A DNA stretch of 64,000 nucleotides, taken from NCBI GenBank assembly GCA_002150815.3, contig NDFF03000034.1, positions 58,923 to 122,922 of the forward strand. The letters are read 5' to 3'. Under the pieces are notes generated by a model. That model was given only the letters and a program-made list of their open reading frames with translations, did not search any database and had not been told where the DNA came from. Source of the DNA: Grammothele lineata. Its lineage: Eukaryota > Basidiomycota > Agaricomycetes > Polyporales > Polyporaceae. Below are positions 23,972 through 34,470 of the stretch, piece by piece. How positions within the stretch are numbered: the first letter of the stretch is position 1; every line of letters begins with the position of its first letter. The position numbers were made by a program, and so were the translations under genes.

Positions 23972-24918
23972 CGTGAACGAGGAAAAAAGGGGGTCGGCAA
24001 GAAGGGAATGGAATCAGCCGAGATGGAAACTGAACGTTGCTGCTAGACAGCAACTGCGGTCTCCTCTTATACTCGCATTCGCATTTGTCTGCGCGCCCAT
24101 GGCTAGCTAGCGATTCTAGAGAGCGATGCCAAGGCGATGTGAGCCAAGATATTCGGCAGGCGATCGTACTGGAAACGTACAGGAGAGTACCAGCAACACG
24201 CTTCTGATGTTGTCCTCCGTGTGCCCGGAGAATGCGCCCAAGTGTCAATGTGAGCGGCCCGGCCATCAACGTCCGGTCCATGAAAGTACTGTTTGCTCAA
24301 CACACTATGGTGGAATTTGGAAGGAGCGCACGGGTTTGGGCCGGCGAATACCCTGACGCAGCGGGGGTCCTCGATTACTGTTGTTCCCCTTGGGAAATCG
24401 TCTTGGACCATGATCGACAAACATCCTCTTCGCAGATCGTCATGCTTCGACCCGGGCTGCATAGCCTCTAACATGGTGTTTGACCTTGGGCGTTCTCGCG
24501 AGTCCACATGCGACCCAGTGGGCGCGACCGCATGAGACCGCCCGCGCGGGAAGCAGAGGAGGCGGGCTAAAAAGCAGCGCTCGTGCCTATGTAACACTGC
24601 CTAATCTTGATCCGCCATAACGGATGAGTATGGATCGACAGGCTGGCGATTCCGGGCACATAGGTTCGGAGGAACCGGCGGCAGAGTAGGCCTGTGCTGC
24701 AAGGACTACACTTAAGCATGGTGTTGCGCAAGAAGCATTCAAAACGTTACACACGTGATGAAGATTGCACTCACACCTTGAAATCATTTGCATGTGGCTG
24801 GTTCTACACTCCGTGGCCAGTGAACAAGGAGGATAGAGCGTACGCCAGGGCACTAAGCAGAGTGTTTAATATAACTAGAGCGAACATGCGTTTGTTACAT
24901 GCTGAAGGTACATACGGG
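23972..24918. other. Intergenic: S28 copy 2 promoter and distal region
   Basis: Holds the TATA box at 24065-24071. Open frames between 24100 and 24900 overlap on both strands and show no recognisable domain; none is called. Confidence 0.4.
24065..24071 (-). promoter_or_regulatory. TATA box of S28 peptidase copy 2
   Basis: TATAAGA on the minus strand, about 95-100 nt upstream of the ATG at 23971. Confidence 0.5.
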
Positions 24919-25464
24919 TCATCGCCGTCGTTTGCCACCACTCTTTGCGGCATCTTCAGGCGGTCTCGGTAAGAACCCGCCGCGTTCAAGAGCGTCCTTT
25001 GCGACAGACGAGATACACTTCCAGCGGTCGGAACCCAGCTTGACGCCTCCGTACCAGCGGAAGACAACGACGATGGTATCCTCGCAGTGGCCTAACTCCA
25101 GCAGCCGCTCAAGACGATCCCCCGCCCCTGCTTCTCCGCCATTCGATGACCCGCATAAGGAGGCTGACTGAGAGGCGGAGCGTACCCTCCACGCATACAT
25201 TGCATGCGAAGCACGTCTGGTACGCGGTTCGACCTCCTGTATGCGCTCTAAGAGCTGGGGAACGACTTCCGACTTCATGTACGCCGCGAGATTGGGTTGT
25301 CCCGGGACTATAGGGGGACACTTGGATGCGTATCCTTGGAAAGTGGACTTGAGGTGCGTGAGGGTGTCAGACGCAGCGAGTCCGCTGGACAAGCGACGGG
25401 AAACCGTGAAGGAAGCCTGTATATGCGTCTTCGCGAATCGCGAGTGTCGAAAGAGCATGGACAT
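24919..25464 (-). CDS. Impact-domain (UPF0029/YigZ-like) protein
   Basis: The Impact N-terminal fold is shared by yeast Yih1 and animal IMPACT, which bind Gcn1 and restrain Gcn2 signalling. This protein lacks the RWD domain of those regulators, so its role is open. The domain is clear: LKSTFQGYASKCPP, the conserved RASHAMYAWRV, GGEAGAGDRLERLLELGH, VVVFRWYGGVKLGSDRWKCI and AKDALERGGFL, then a basic tail GGKRRR. I start it at the Met at 25464 (about 181 residues) because that leaves a promoter for the divergent gene at 25811. The frame is open back to 25812 (297 residues), so an extended N-terminus is possible. Confidence 0.8.
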   Translation of the reverse strand: MSMLFRHSRFAKTHIQASFTVSRRLSSGLAASDTLTHLKSTFQGYASKCPPIVPGQPNLAAYMKSEVVPQLLERIQEVEPRTRRASHAMYAWRVRSASQSASLCGSSNGGEAGAGDRLERLLELGHCEDTIVVVFRWYGGVKLGSDRWKCISSVAKDALERGGFLPRPPEDAAKSGGKRRR

Positions 25465-25810
25465 GAGAAAAGGAGGGCTCGATGGGAGTATAGCGAGCTC
25501 AGCGGAGAAGGCAGCGAGCTCGCTGTCCGACGCGAGCGGGATCGTCACGAGGGTGGGCCGTGGGGCTAGACCAGCGACGCGTGCTGGTGACGAGGAGTCA
25601 CAGCGCGTCCGTAGCGCGTCCGTGACATCATCCGATCCCGGCGTTGCCGGCGCGTCATTACGGTTGCTCGAGCGCGTCCGCGGCCCCAAACCAAACTTGC
25701 CTTCAAACCACCACCTTCTCGCCCTCTTCTCGTCTCCGCCGTCGTTTCTTGCTCTCGTTGTACCACTCACGACTGTATCTCTACGCTCGCTTTCTCTCTC
25801 AGCTTTCGTC

Positions 25811-27073
25811 ATGCCTCGTCTCCAGACCGCCCAACGTGCTTCTCTCTTGTCTACCCCGACCCGACACGCGTTTCTTGACGGTAAGTCGCGTTTTGTTTGT
25901 GGAAAAGCATAATGCTGAGTCCATGAAAGCCTTCAAGAAGCATGCGAATGACACTGTTTTGACCGTTATCGACAATCCAAACGCGCCTCTTGCTACCATC
26001 GCTCGTCGCGTCCAGGTCGATATCCAAGGGGTCACCGGCCGCTACTATCCGCTTTACCAAGTTCTCTCGTCTATTCACGATATCAAGCCCGCTACAACAC
26101 GTAGGTATTGCTTTACACCTCTTCCCCCTTACTATCGGAAGCTCTTCTTTCCAAGCATGACCTCGCTATTTTCGCGCCAATCCTAACTCGTCCCACAGCT
26201 CGTACTCAGATTCCTGATATTATGACAACTGCCCCGACTCCTCAGTCAAGGCGCATTTTGAATTCTCTTGACAAGCCTGGTACCCATAACGATATTCTCG
26301 GATCGCCTCCGTCCATGTCTCGCCGCCGTCTCGAGCGCAATATTCCAGCTTTGCGTTGCCAAGTTCCCATTCCCCCACCGGAATTCCCATTTTACGGCAT
26401 GTCGGGCTACACGCCTCCCACCATCTCCACCCCGACATACACCATCCCGATGAATTTATTCCGGCGTCGATCTATCGGCGACAAGGAACTGTCCCCCATT
26501 ACTCCCGTAGACCAAATTGTCAAGACGCCTCTCTCCCCTCCCAAGATGCCCCGCGTCTACCCTGTGCCGCCCCGCACCTGGGCTCGGGCCAATGCCCAAG
26601 CGCGCCTATTTGATCCCTCTCCAATAGGCACCCCGACGCTGCCGTGCGCGCCGTTTATGCTCAGCCCCAGCCTCATCGGCAAGCCTACGCTTGGACGCCT
26701 CCAGATCCCAGGCAGCCACGCGTCCGCCAATGAGCGTGAGCTCCGTAACAATTTCCTGTCGCCCTCGTCGGAGCCCCTGTCGCCTTTCGACCTCGGGAAG
26801 GCTCAGTACATTGCGGAAAGCGTCCGCCCTGTTCCCGTGCGCGCCAACTCTTCCACCAACCTCTCCCGAACGGCGCTCCTTCGTTCTGCGCGGCCTGGGC
26901 TCCCTCGCAGTTCTTCGCTTACCATCCCTGGATGCCCTGTTCCGGGACAAGCAACTTCTCCCATCTCCCCCTTCGCAGTTCACGCGCTGGGGTCTTCCTT
27001 GTGCGGGCAGCCGCTGGCGTCGCCCTTCGCCATCCGTCCCCCGACCCTTGACGGAGGGTACTTCCGCTTTTAA
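25811..27073 (+). CDS. Unknown protein, Pro/Ser-rich C-terminal part
   Basis: Exons 25811-25880, 25930-26100 and 26199-27073 join in frame to 371 residues. The first 85 or so residues look folded (FKKHANDTVLTVIDNPNAPL, ARRVQVDIQGVTGRYYPLYQ). The remainder is Pro/Ser/Thr-rich with many SP/TP pairs (SPITPVD, KTPLSPPKMPRVYP, FLSPSSEPLSPFDLG), which suggests proline-directed phosphorylation of a disordered region. It ends LDGGYFRF. I do not recognise the family. It is divergent from the Impact-domain gene and may share its promoter. Confidence 0.7.
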
Positions 27074-27821
27074 ATTATCCATTTCGTGTCAGCTATCGCT
27101 TTCGTTCATGACCACACACGTCTTTCCCAGTACGCTTTCTGTACAATCGTGTCTTGCAATATCGTCCGCTGTCCTCGTGTACCTCTGCCCTGCTTGTCTA
27201 TCTCCATCGATTGCTACCTCTCCGCTGTGTATCATCGTTGCATTCCTTGTACTTAGTCCCCCCTCCCTCCGTAATATGTTCGCCTATCTTGTACGCTACA
27301 CGCCCATAGATGCCCGCCCTTCGTCCGTGACGCTTTCGAAGTCGCTTCGCGTTCTCGTTCTCCGTACGTACGGACAATCGCACATGCCCCAAGCTCTGCC
27401 TTGTTATGATTCGCTATATGTCTCCTATGTTTAATTTATGAGCTGCGAGCAGCCTTGTTTCGAGTTTCGGCGTGCTGCATGGCTGCCCGACGCACGAACA
27501 CTGGTTCTCCGGCCGTTGCCGAGCTCCCGCATTTATGCCGCGTGGCCCGCCACGGCTGCTGCAGCTTTCGACCACAAACCTGAACGTTGAACCCTGGTCA
27601 CCCACCACCCCTTCGCATGCCCCACATTCCTAGTTGTAGGTTCGTCGCTCGAACGTTGAATGTTAAAGGTTATGTCAATCAGAGTAACGCCTGGAAGAAT
27701 ACAGGATTATGGATTACAAAGACGGAAGCAAGCACACGGAAGCAGTACAGATGAAAATCTAAGCATGTCTAAACCCACGGGTACTTCATAGCTAACTGTT
27801 TGCCCACGACGTCGTGAGACG
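27074..27821. other. Convergent intergenic region
   Basis: Between the unknown gene (+) and the pyridoxal glutaminase gene (-). T-rich stretches just after 27073 fit a 3' untranslated region. No gene was seen. Confidence 0.45.
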
Positions 27822-28768
27822 TCATGCGGGAGAGGACGAGCGTGAGGACAAGGTGGGAAGCACACATTCGCGCACGAAATACTCGTGGAACCGGTCGTCC
27901 TTTGTGAGTTCCGGGTGGAACGTTGTCAGTAGATGCAGGCCCTGTCGGAGCGCGACGATCGTCCGTGGGTCTCGCGGGTCCGTGTCGTCTTCGTCTGCGG
28001 GCACGGCCGTCTGCGATGCAGGTAAGAGCGAGGTGGAAACGCGCGAGATGATCTGGATCGGGGGGTCCGTCGGGGACGGGTTGAGCGCAATCACGACCTG
28101 GACGTGGGAGTCAGTCGCACTGCACGGCTTCGGCTTCGGCCTCAGGGGCAGGGCCAGGGGCAGGGACGCACCGGGGCGCGGATGAAGATGCCGTGGAAGG
28201 GCCGGTTGGCTTCCCGGAGCCCCTCGACCTCGAGAGGGGCTTCGAAGGACTCGACCTGGGAGCCGAAGCCGTTGCGCTCGATGGCGACGGAGACGCCGCC
28301 GAGGAGCTCTTGCCCGCCCTTCTTGGCCCCCTCGATCCAGCGTGCGAGGAGTATCGCGCCGGCGCAGGTGCCCCAGACCGGTTTGGTCTTGAGGAATTCT
28401 CGCATGGGCTCTAGTAGACCCGCAAGGCGCGCGAGGAGGGCAATTGTCGTTGACTCTACGAGCGGCGCAATGTGGTGAGACATAGGGCAAAGATCCGGGG
28501 ATAACAAAGCTTGCTCACCTCCGCCTGGGATAATGAGAGCGTCACATTTGTCGAGGTCCTCTTGCTGTCGGATGAGGACGATGACGACACGACGCTTCAG
28601 GGAGAGCTTCTGGAGCATCACCTGGTGCTCGGCAAATGCACCTTGCAAGGCTGGTACAACCACATGTAAACGTAGGCAATCGAGACAGTGAATGAGGGAG
28701 GAAATCAAGGTCGACGTACCCAGGATACCGATGGTGACATGATCGCGGACAGGAGAGCTCTGCTGCAT
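27822..28768 (-). CDS. SNO1: Pyridoxal 5'-phosphate synthase glutaminase subunit (PdxT/Sno/Pdx2)
   Basis: Class I-type glutaminase that supplies ammonia to the Pdx1/Snz synthase for vitamin B6 synthesis. ATG at 28768 gives MQQSSPVRDHVTIGILG, then after an intron ALQGAFAEHQVMLQKL. The oxyanion motif PGGESTTIALLARL spans an intron. The catalytic Cys lies in VWGTCAGAILLARW, and the His-Glu pair in LLTTFHPELTKDDRFHEYF. RNGFGSQVESFEAPLEV and FHGIFIRAP are further family motifs. The PdxS partner is not in the window. An insert between the last two blocks (VPADEDDTDPRDP) is acidic and fungal-looking. Confidence 0.93.
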
Positions 28769-29255
28769 TCCTAGCTAGACGGCACGCGACACTAGTGGTT
28801 ACTCGTCTAGAAAATTCTGTGAGTCATTAGATACCACTGGCAAGACACCTGTAGGTTACCTCCTTCAAAAAACCACTAGAGATGCACGACACCGATGCAA
28901 GTAGCACTGCGGCCCCCTTGAGCTAGTATCGCAGAATCAACCTACACAGCGCTGCCCTGGCCTTTCACGAGTCAGGCGGCGGAGCATCATTTGTCCGACA
29001 TCTCCTACGGCCGAAAGTGTCGCCGCATCGGACTTACAATTTCAACAGAATGTCTGGGTATCGCCGTTGCGGAGTTTGAAACCATGTAAATGGCGCACGC
29101 CTTGTGAATGCTCCGACACGTCATCGGAGGGCCGAGGCGAGTCAAGGCCGTCGACGTCGGCGCCACCCCTCTTTTCTCTCGGACCATCATCAACGCTCTG
29201 TTCCCCTCGCCCTTTGCCCTCGTTCCGTCTTACTTCTCGTTTCTTTGTCGTAGCT
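28769..29255. promoter_or_regulatory. Divergent promoter region between SNO and hnRNP genes
   Basis: 487 nt between two divergent start codons. No TATA box was seen on either side, in contrast to the histone and secreted-enzyme genes. Pyrimidine tracts lie just before the hnRNP ATG (about 29165-29245). Confidence 0.4.
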
Positions 29256-31326
29256 ATGTCCGACCTGGATGCTGATCTGTATGGTGGTATGTATGCTTCT
29301 TAGTAGTGCCACAATGAAGTTTTAAACCCTTTTGTAAGACCTCTACGGCAACGACGAATCGGAGTTTGTCGTCCCCACAAACGCCTCAGAACCTCCCACA
29401 GCAAAAATCCAGTCGTCAGAAACTTCAGAGACGAAGCCAGTCGTTAAGCAGGAACCCCCGCCTCAAACAATGCCTACGACGAGCAAGCCTCCACCCTCTT
29501 CAGAGGATAGAAAACCCCTTTCCCCATCAAATGCCCCCGCCCCAAGTGCAATTCCTTCTTACGAATCAGCTTATGAATCCACACCTACGCAACAGATACC
29601 GATATATCAGGAACGGCAAGCAGACTACAGAGAGCCTGCTCCCCCACGACATGACACCTATCAAGGAGCACCTGGTGTTGACCGCCCTGTCCGGCCATCA
29701 GAGATGAAGGAAGAAGGGTGAGCATACTGCGTTCCGCCTACTGCTAACCATCCAGCCCGTCCTCTTCCTCCTCCGACTGGCGTGCGATGGTGACGGGTGG
29801 GATGTCGACTCGGGAACGGTCAGAGATGAGACGATGGCGGATCGTCCGCGGTAGTCAACCTGGCCTCCACCTAGCTAGCACTAGCATGCCCTAGCACGTC
29901 CAGCTTCACTAGGTCTAGGCTAGCACTGTCTTGCACAGTAGAGTCGTCCAATCTCTCCTCCTTGTCATGACCGCTTGATGTTCTAGGTAACAGGATGCTA
30001 ATACCAGCTCTTTCCATGTACCCTGTGCTCGCCCGTCCTCCGCCCACGTCTCTTGTCACGTGCTCGCAACATGGCGGTCGTAATGTAGGAAGATGTTTAT
30101 TGGCGGCTTAAACTGGGATACAACAGATGGTACATACGCTGCGATGATCTATCTCTGTTGTAGTAGCACTGAATGGCGTTGTCGCAGAGTCCTTGAAGAA
30201 GTATTTCACGCAGTTCGGCAAAGTGGAGGCGTGCACTATCATGCGGGACGCTGCCGGCCGCTCGCGGTGCTTCGCTTTTTTAACCTTTGAAGACCCCGCC
30301 TCCGTGAACGCCGTAATGGTCCGGGAACACTTCCTAGACGGCAAAGTCGTGCGTTGATTCGTCCCTGATGTTGCCCGTGTTACGGTCACTCATCACTTGT
30401 TCTCCCACGCAGATCGACCCCAAGCGCGCGATCCCGCGGCAGGAGCACCAGCGTGCGACGAAGCTCTTCATCGGCGGTCTGCCGGGCAGCGTCACGTCTG
30501 AGTCTATGCGCGAGTTCTTCTCGCAGTTCGGCAAGGTCGTCGATGCTACCGTTATGCTTGATCGCGAGACGGGCCGGAGCAAGGGCTTCGGCTTCGTGTC
30601 CTTCGAAAATGTCAACGTGCAGCCCATGCTCGGTTTCGGCAACCTCCAGATCGACGGCAAGCTCGTGCGTCTCCCGCCCGTTGTCTTTCTCTGTCCCTGC
30701 CCTTTACTCACCGCGGCATCTCTGTTCAGATCGACGTGAAGCTCGCCCAGCCCCGTTCCCAGCGCGAAGGCTTCAACGAAAGTGGCGGAGCCAGCAATGG
30801 TGGCGCTGTGAGCAGCGGCGGCAGCAACGGCAGCGGCCGGAGCAACTTCAACGGCAATGGCCCCTACGGCGCCCAGAACTTCAGCGGCCCGGGCATGCAG
30901 GGCTCGGGCGCTGGCGGTGCAGGGGGCGGCGGGCAGGGAGGCAACGCGGGCGGGCAGCCGTTCGACCCGCAGGCACTCGCTCAGCTCTACACGCGCATGA
31001 TCTCCCAGATCGGCGGCATGAACCCGATGATGGGCGGTATGCCTGGGGGCGGGATGATGGGCGGCCAAGGCGGCATGGGAATGGGCATGCGTGGGCCGGG
31101 AGGGATGGGCATGGGTATGGGCGGAGGAGGCGGCATGGGCCCTGGGATGGGCATGGGCGGGCATGGCGGGATGGGCCGCGGGGGCCCTGGGATGGGTCCA
31201 GGATCGCTAGGCCCGAACGTGCCGCGAGGACCGCGCAACGCACCTCCGACGGGCCCCAGTGGCAGCGTCGGTCCCCAACGCGCGGGCCAGCGTGGACAGC
31301 ACAGCTATCACCCGTATGCACGGTGA
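29256..31326 (+). CDS. Two-RRM hnRNP (Hrp1/Musashi-like RNA-binding protein)
   Basis: RNA-binding protein of the Hrp1/Nab4-DAZAP-Musashi group, which acts in pre-mRNA 3'-end formation and export. Exons are 29256-29286, 29339-29717, 30089-30129, 30188-30348, 30413-30664 and 30730-31326. The N-terminus is acidic and Pro-rich. RRM1 has KMFIGGLNWDTTDESLKKYF (RNP2) and CFAFLTFEDP (RNP1); RRM2 has KLFIGGLPGSVTSESMREFF and GFGFVSFENV. The linker VIDPKRAIPRQEHQRATK is typical. The C-terminal 180 residues are Gly/Met/Asn-rich (GGMGMGMRGPGGMGMGMGG), a low-complexity, prion-like tail. The intron before RRM1 is 371 nt, far longer than its neighbours. Confidence 0.92.
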
Positions 31327-31616
31327 TATGCGGGGCACTGGCTTATCGTCTTCCTGCTGCGAAACTGTTTGTTCAGGGCTTGGGGCATGGACGTTCGTGT
31401 GCACCCCGTCCGGTTATATGTTTCGGACTACGACTCTTCATGCGATGTTTGTGTGTATTTTACATGTGGGCACTGTCCCCGGTTCTCCTCTCCGTAGTCT
31501 ACTGATATACGTATACAATACACCCCGCGCTCTTCTTACGATCCAGTGCGTGCGTCTCTACGCCGTGCATTTTCCGAACTGTGTCATCCTCATACCGCCG
31601 CAAAGTATGGTAACCC

Positions 31617-34243
31617 TCACACCTCCACATCGACAAACGTGCAATCCTCCCAATCCAACACCTTGCCTCTATCAGTCACTCCCTGCACGTAAAAGCGCGC
31701 CGCCTTCGCTCCCTTCAGCTCCTCCGGGACACACGCAGGGTCGACATAGAAACGGTTTGCGCGCCCGTCGAGCCCCGTCGTACCAACGAACGCAGCATCT
31801 TCGGGCGGGAGCGCTGCACCCTCGCCCGTATGCGCCTGCACATAGACATTGAAGTACGCGAAGCCGGGCGTCGCGCTGGCGTCGTCCAACACCCACGACG
31901 GGCTCGGATCCTCGGGAGAGGTGATCGAGAGGCTGGGTGTGGGCCCTAGAGAGAGCCCGGTGCCCCAGGTGAGCACGCCGGCGAAAGGAGTGCGGGAGTC
32001 CTTCGTCCGCGGCTCGTCTTGTACGAAGTTGGCCCAGAGGACCTTGGGTGCTGCGGCGGCGAGAGCTGAAGAGGCGGGGAGGGCGTGCACACTGATCACG
32101 CCCACGCGGACGGTGAACGTAACAGGTGTCGTCGGGTCTTCACAGGCGAAGCCAATGACGAGGCCAGCAGCGGCGAGTACGTCGCTTGGGTGGTCGGCAG
32201 GCAGGGTAAAGTCGACGACGAGCTCAGTCCAACCGCCCGGCAGGGCTTCGGTCGTTGCGATGGGGGTGATGTCGAATTCGGTGGCAAGTTCGTTGCCGAG
32301 CAGTTTGATGGATGCGCCGACGTCGGTGTCGACAGGGCCGTCTGCCTTGTAGACGACAGAGAGACGGTACGACTTGCGCGGGGTGATAGCGAGGGACTGG
32401 ATGGGAAGCCAAACGCAGCGGAAAAAGGCATCTTCGGCGTCCGAACCTTCTGCAGAGATGGTAACCTCGAGAGAGCTCCCGCCGAGCCAGGCGTCGTCCA
32501 TTAACAGGTCAGCTGATGCCGCGGGGAGGGCCTCGGTGCGCTCGCTATCTTCCCATGAGAGCGCGGGTCGCGGTAGGACCAGGTCACCGACGGACATAGT
32601 CTTGTCGACGTCCGTCCAACCAGAGTCAGAATGCAGAACCCGTATACCTCGGACGAACCAGGACCATCCCACACCGGGTGAGAACGTCGTGAAGAACGGG
32701 AGGTCGGTGGGGTTGGGAGGCGGTTGACGAGGGAAGAAGTCCGCGATCGGCTGGAAGGGCCCGTGCTCGCATGACGGTTCACCCTCACGTCGTTTCGGGT
32801 CGGGCACTGGGACGTGCTCGCCCGCATTGCAAGGGCCAACCCAGAGCTTGCGCTCGTACTCCCACCAGACCTTCCATGACCAGCCGGGGCTGTCTTGTTC
32901 GCTCTCCCAGGTCCACGCGTGCCCGAAGAGCGCGACGCTCAAGCCGAGGGACTCGGGGTCTATGTGGGAGATAGCCTTGTAGAGGCCGAAGCCGCCGCCG
33001 CCATGTGAGCCGCGACCCCAGACATCCACGCCGATGTAGAGATCGCGCAAACTCTTTGGTTGACGGAATCGTGCTTGTTCGAGACTGAGGAGATATTGTG
33101 CCGTCATAGATGGGTAAGACGCTGGCCACTATCGCACAACGGTAAATTTCCAGATCCATCGAGTGGCATCGCACTTACCGTATAGTTGGAGAAGAAACCG
33201 GTGGACGGTAGTAAGAAAGGCATGTTGACACTGTTCAGCCGATCTTGCCATCGGAGCCTCCCATCTAAAATTATGCTGTCGTACCTTTAACAGAAGGAAT
33301 ACTGAGATACTCAACTCTTACGGAGCACGACAACAGAAGTGAACGTACCAGATAACTTCTGCGTGATCTCCCACCTTTCTACGAAGTTCTTTCTCAAGCA
33401 TCGCTATCCACATCGTCAATGCTCGTGTCTGCTCGATGCCGCCACGCAAAGGCGCCTCAAAGTTCAGCAACCATCCGTCAAATCCTCGCTGGTAAGCCAG
33501 GTCAGCAAGCAATCGAGCGTAGTGGGGCGACACCGGGAGAGTCATCGTGCCAGAGCTTGAAGGTTTTGCAGGTCCGGTCTTGGCGTTTGGAAGTGCTCCT
33601 ACAAGGAGTCGCAAGCAATCCGCTTCGGATTCGGCGTGCTCGAATATACTACAGCTTGTGCATCAGTGGTCTGCCATGTTGAATGGGACAAGAGGACGAC
33701 GTACAGCGTTCCAAGCATCTTCACACCATGGCGATGGGCGGCCGTCGACCAGCCAGAAGGTGGAATGGTGACCCTGTGGTGCGCGAAACTGCGCAGAATG
33801 TGCGTCAGAGCAGGCCAACGGGCCACATCGTGGAGGTAATGACTAACTAGATGAAAGATTCGCAGTATGACCAGAAGTTGAAGGTATACGATGGGGTATT
33901 CGGAGATTCCGTATATCCTCCCTAAGAAGCGACACGTCATGGAAGTACATTGAAAACCACTGGCGTGCTGAGAGCAATACCTTGTAATCGTGGCATACCT
34001 ACATGATCCAAGTCAGTCGGTAGTTGGTCTGCACACATCGTTGATGACTGTTACCAGTAGTTTCCCTCTCGAGGCAGCTTGTGTACTCCCCTCTACTTGA
34101 CGACGAGGGCTGTACGGAAGTACACCCTCAAGCTGTTTCGAACTCGACGGCGTTTGTGCCCATTGGTCCAGCTCGGCAAGAGAGCGAAAAAAGGGCGCCT
34201 CGTCAGAGATCAGTGAGGAATGATTGATTCCGCGGATCGGCAT
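31617..34243 (-). CDS. Endo-beta-N-acetylglucosaminidase, family GH85
   Basis: Cytosolic-type ENGase that cuts the chitobiose core of N-glycans. ATG at 34243 (MPIRGINHSSLISDEAPFFR); no signal peptide is evident, as expected for cytosolic ENGase. Family motifs across the exons are KLLVCHDYK|GGYTESPN, TFNFWSYCESFI, AHHRVTIPPSGW, HRHGVKMLGT, then GFDGWLLNFEAPLRGG, which carries the catalytic Asn and Glu of the N-x-E motif. These are followed by EVIWY, DGRLRWQ-type sequence and a long last exon from 33107 with LYIGVDVWGRGSHGGGGFG. The C-terminal 300 residues look like beta-rich accessory modules, ending CTFVDVEV. Five or six introns. Confidence 0.9.
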
Positions 34244-34470
34244 GTATCACTAACAGACTAGTACGACTTCACACAGCAAAAGGCAAGATAGTGGTTCGAG
34301 GGAGACCGTCGCCGCGCGCGACTCCGTTGCGCGCAACCACGACCGGGCCGGATTACCGACATGACAGCAGGCGCGGACAAATCGTTCACTACAGGCTCAC
34401 CAACTCGAAGAGATGTACGACAGCTATGGGATAGCAAGAAAGTGTCTACACTACAGAGAAGCCTGACGGT

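Noticed and set aside
25465..25812. N-terminal extension of the Impact-domain protein to 25812
   Set aside because: It would overlap the start of the divergent gene at 25811 and adds low-complexity Arg/Ser/Thr sequence not typical of the family.
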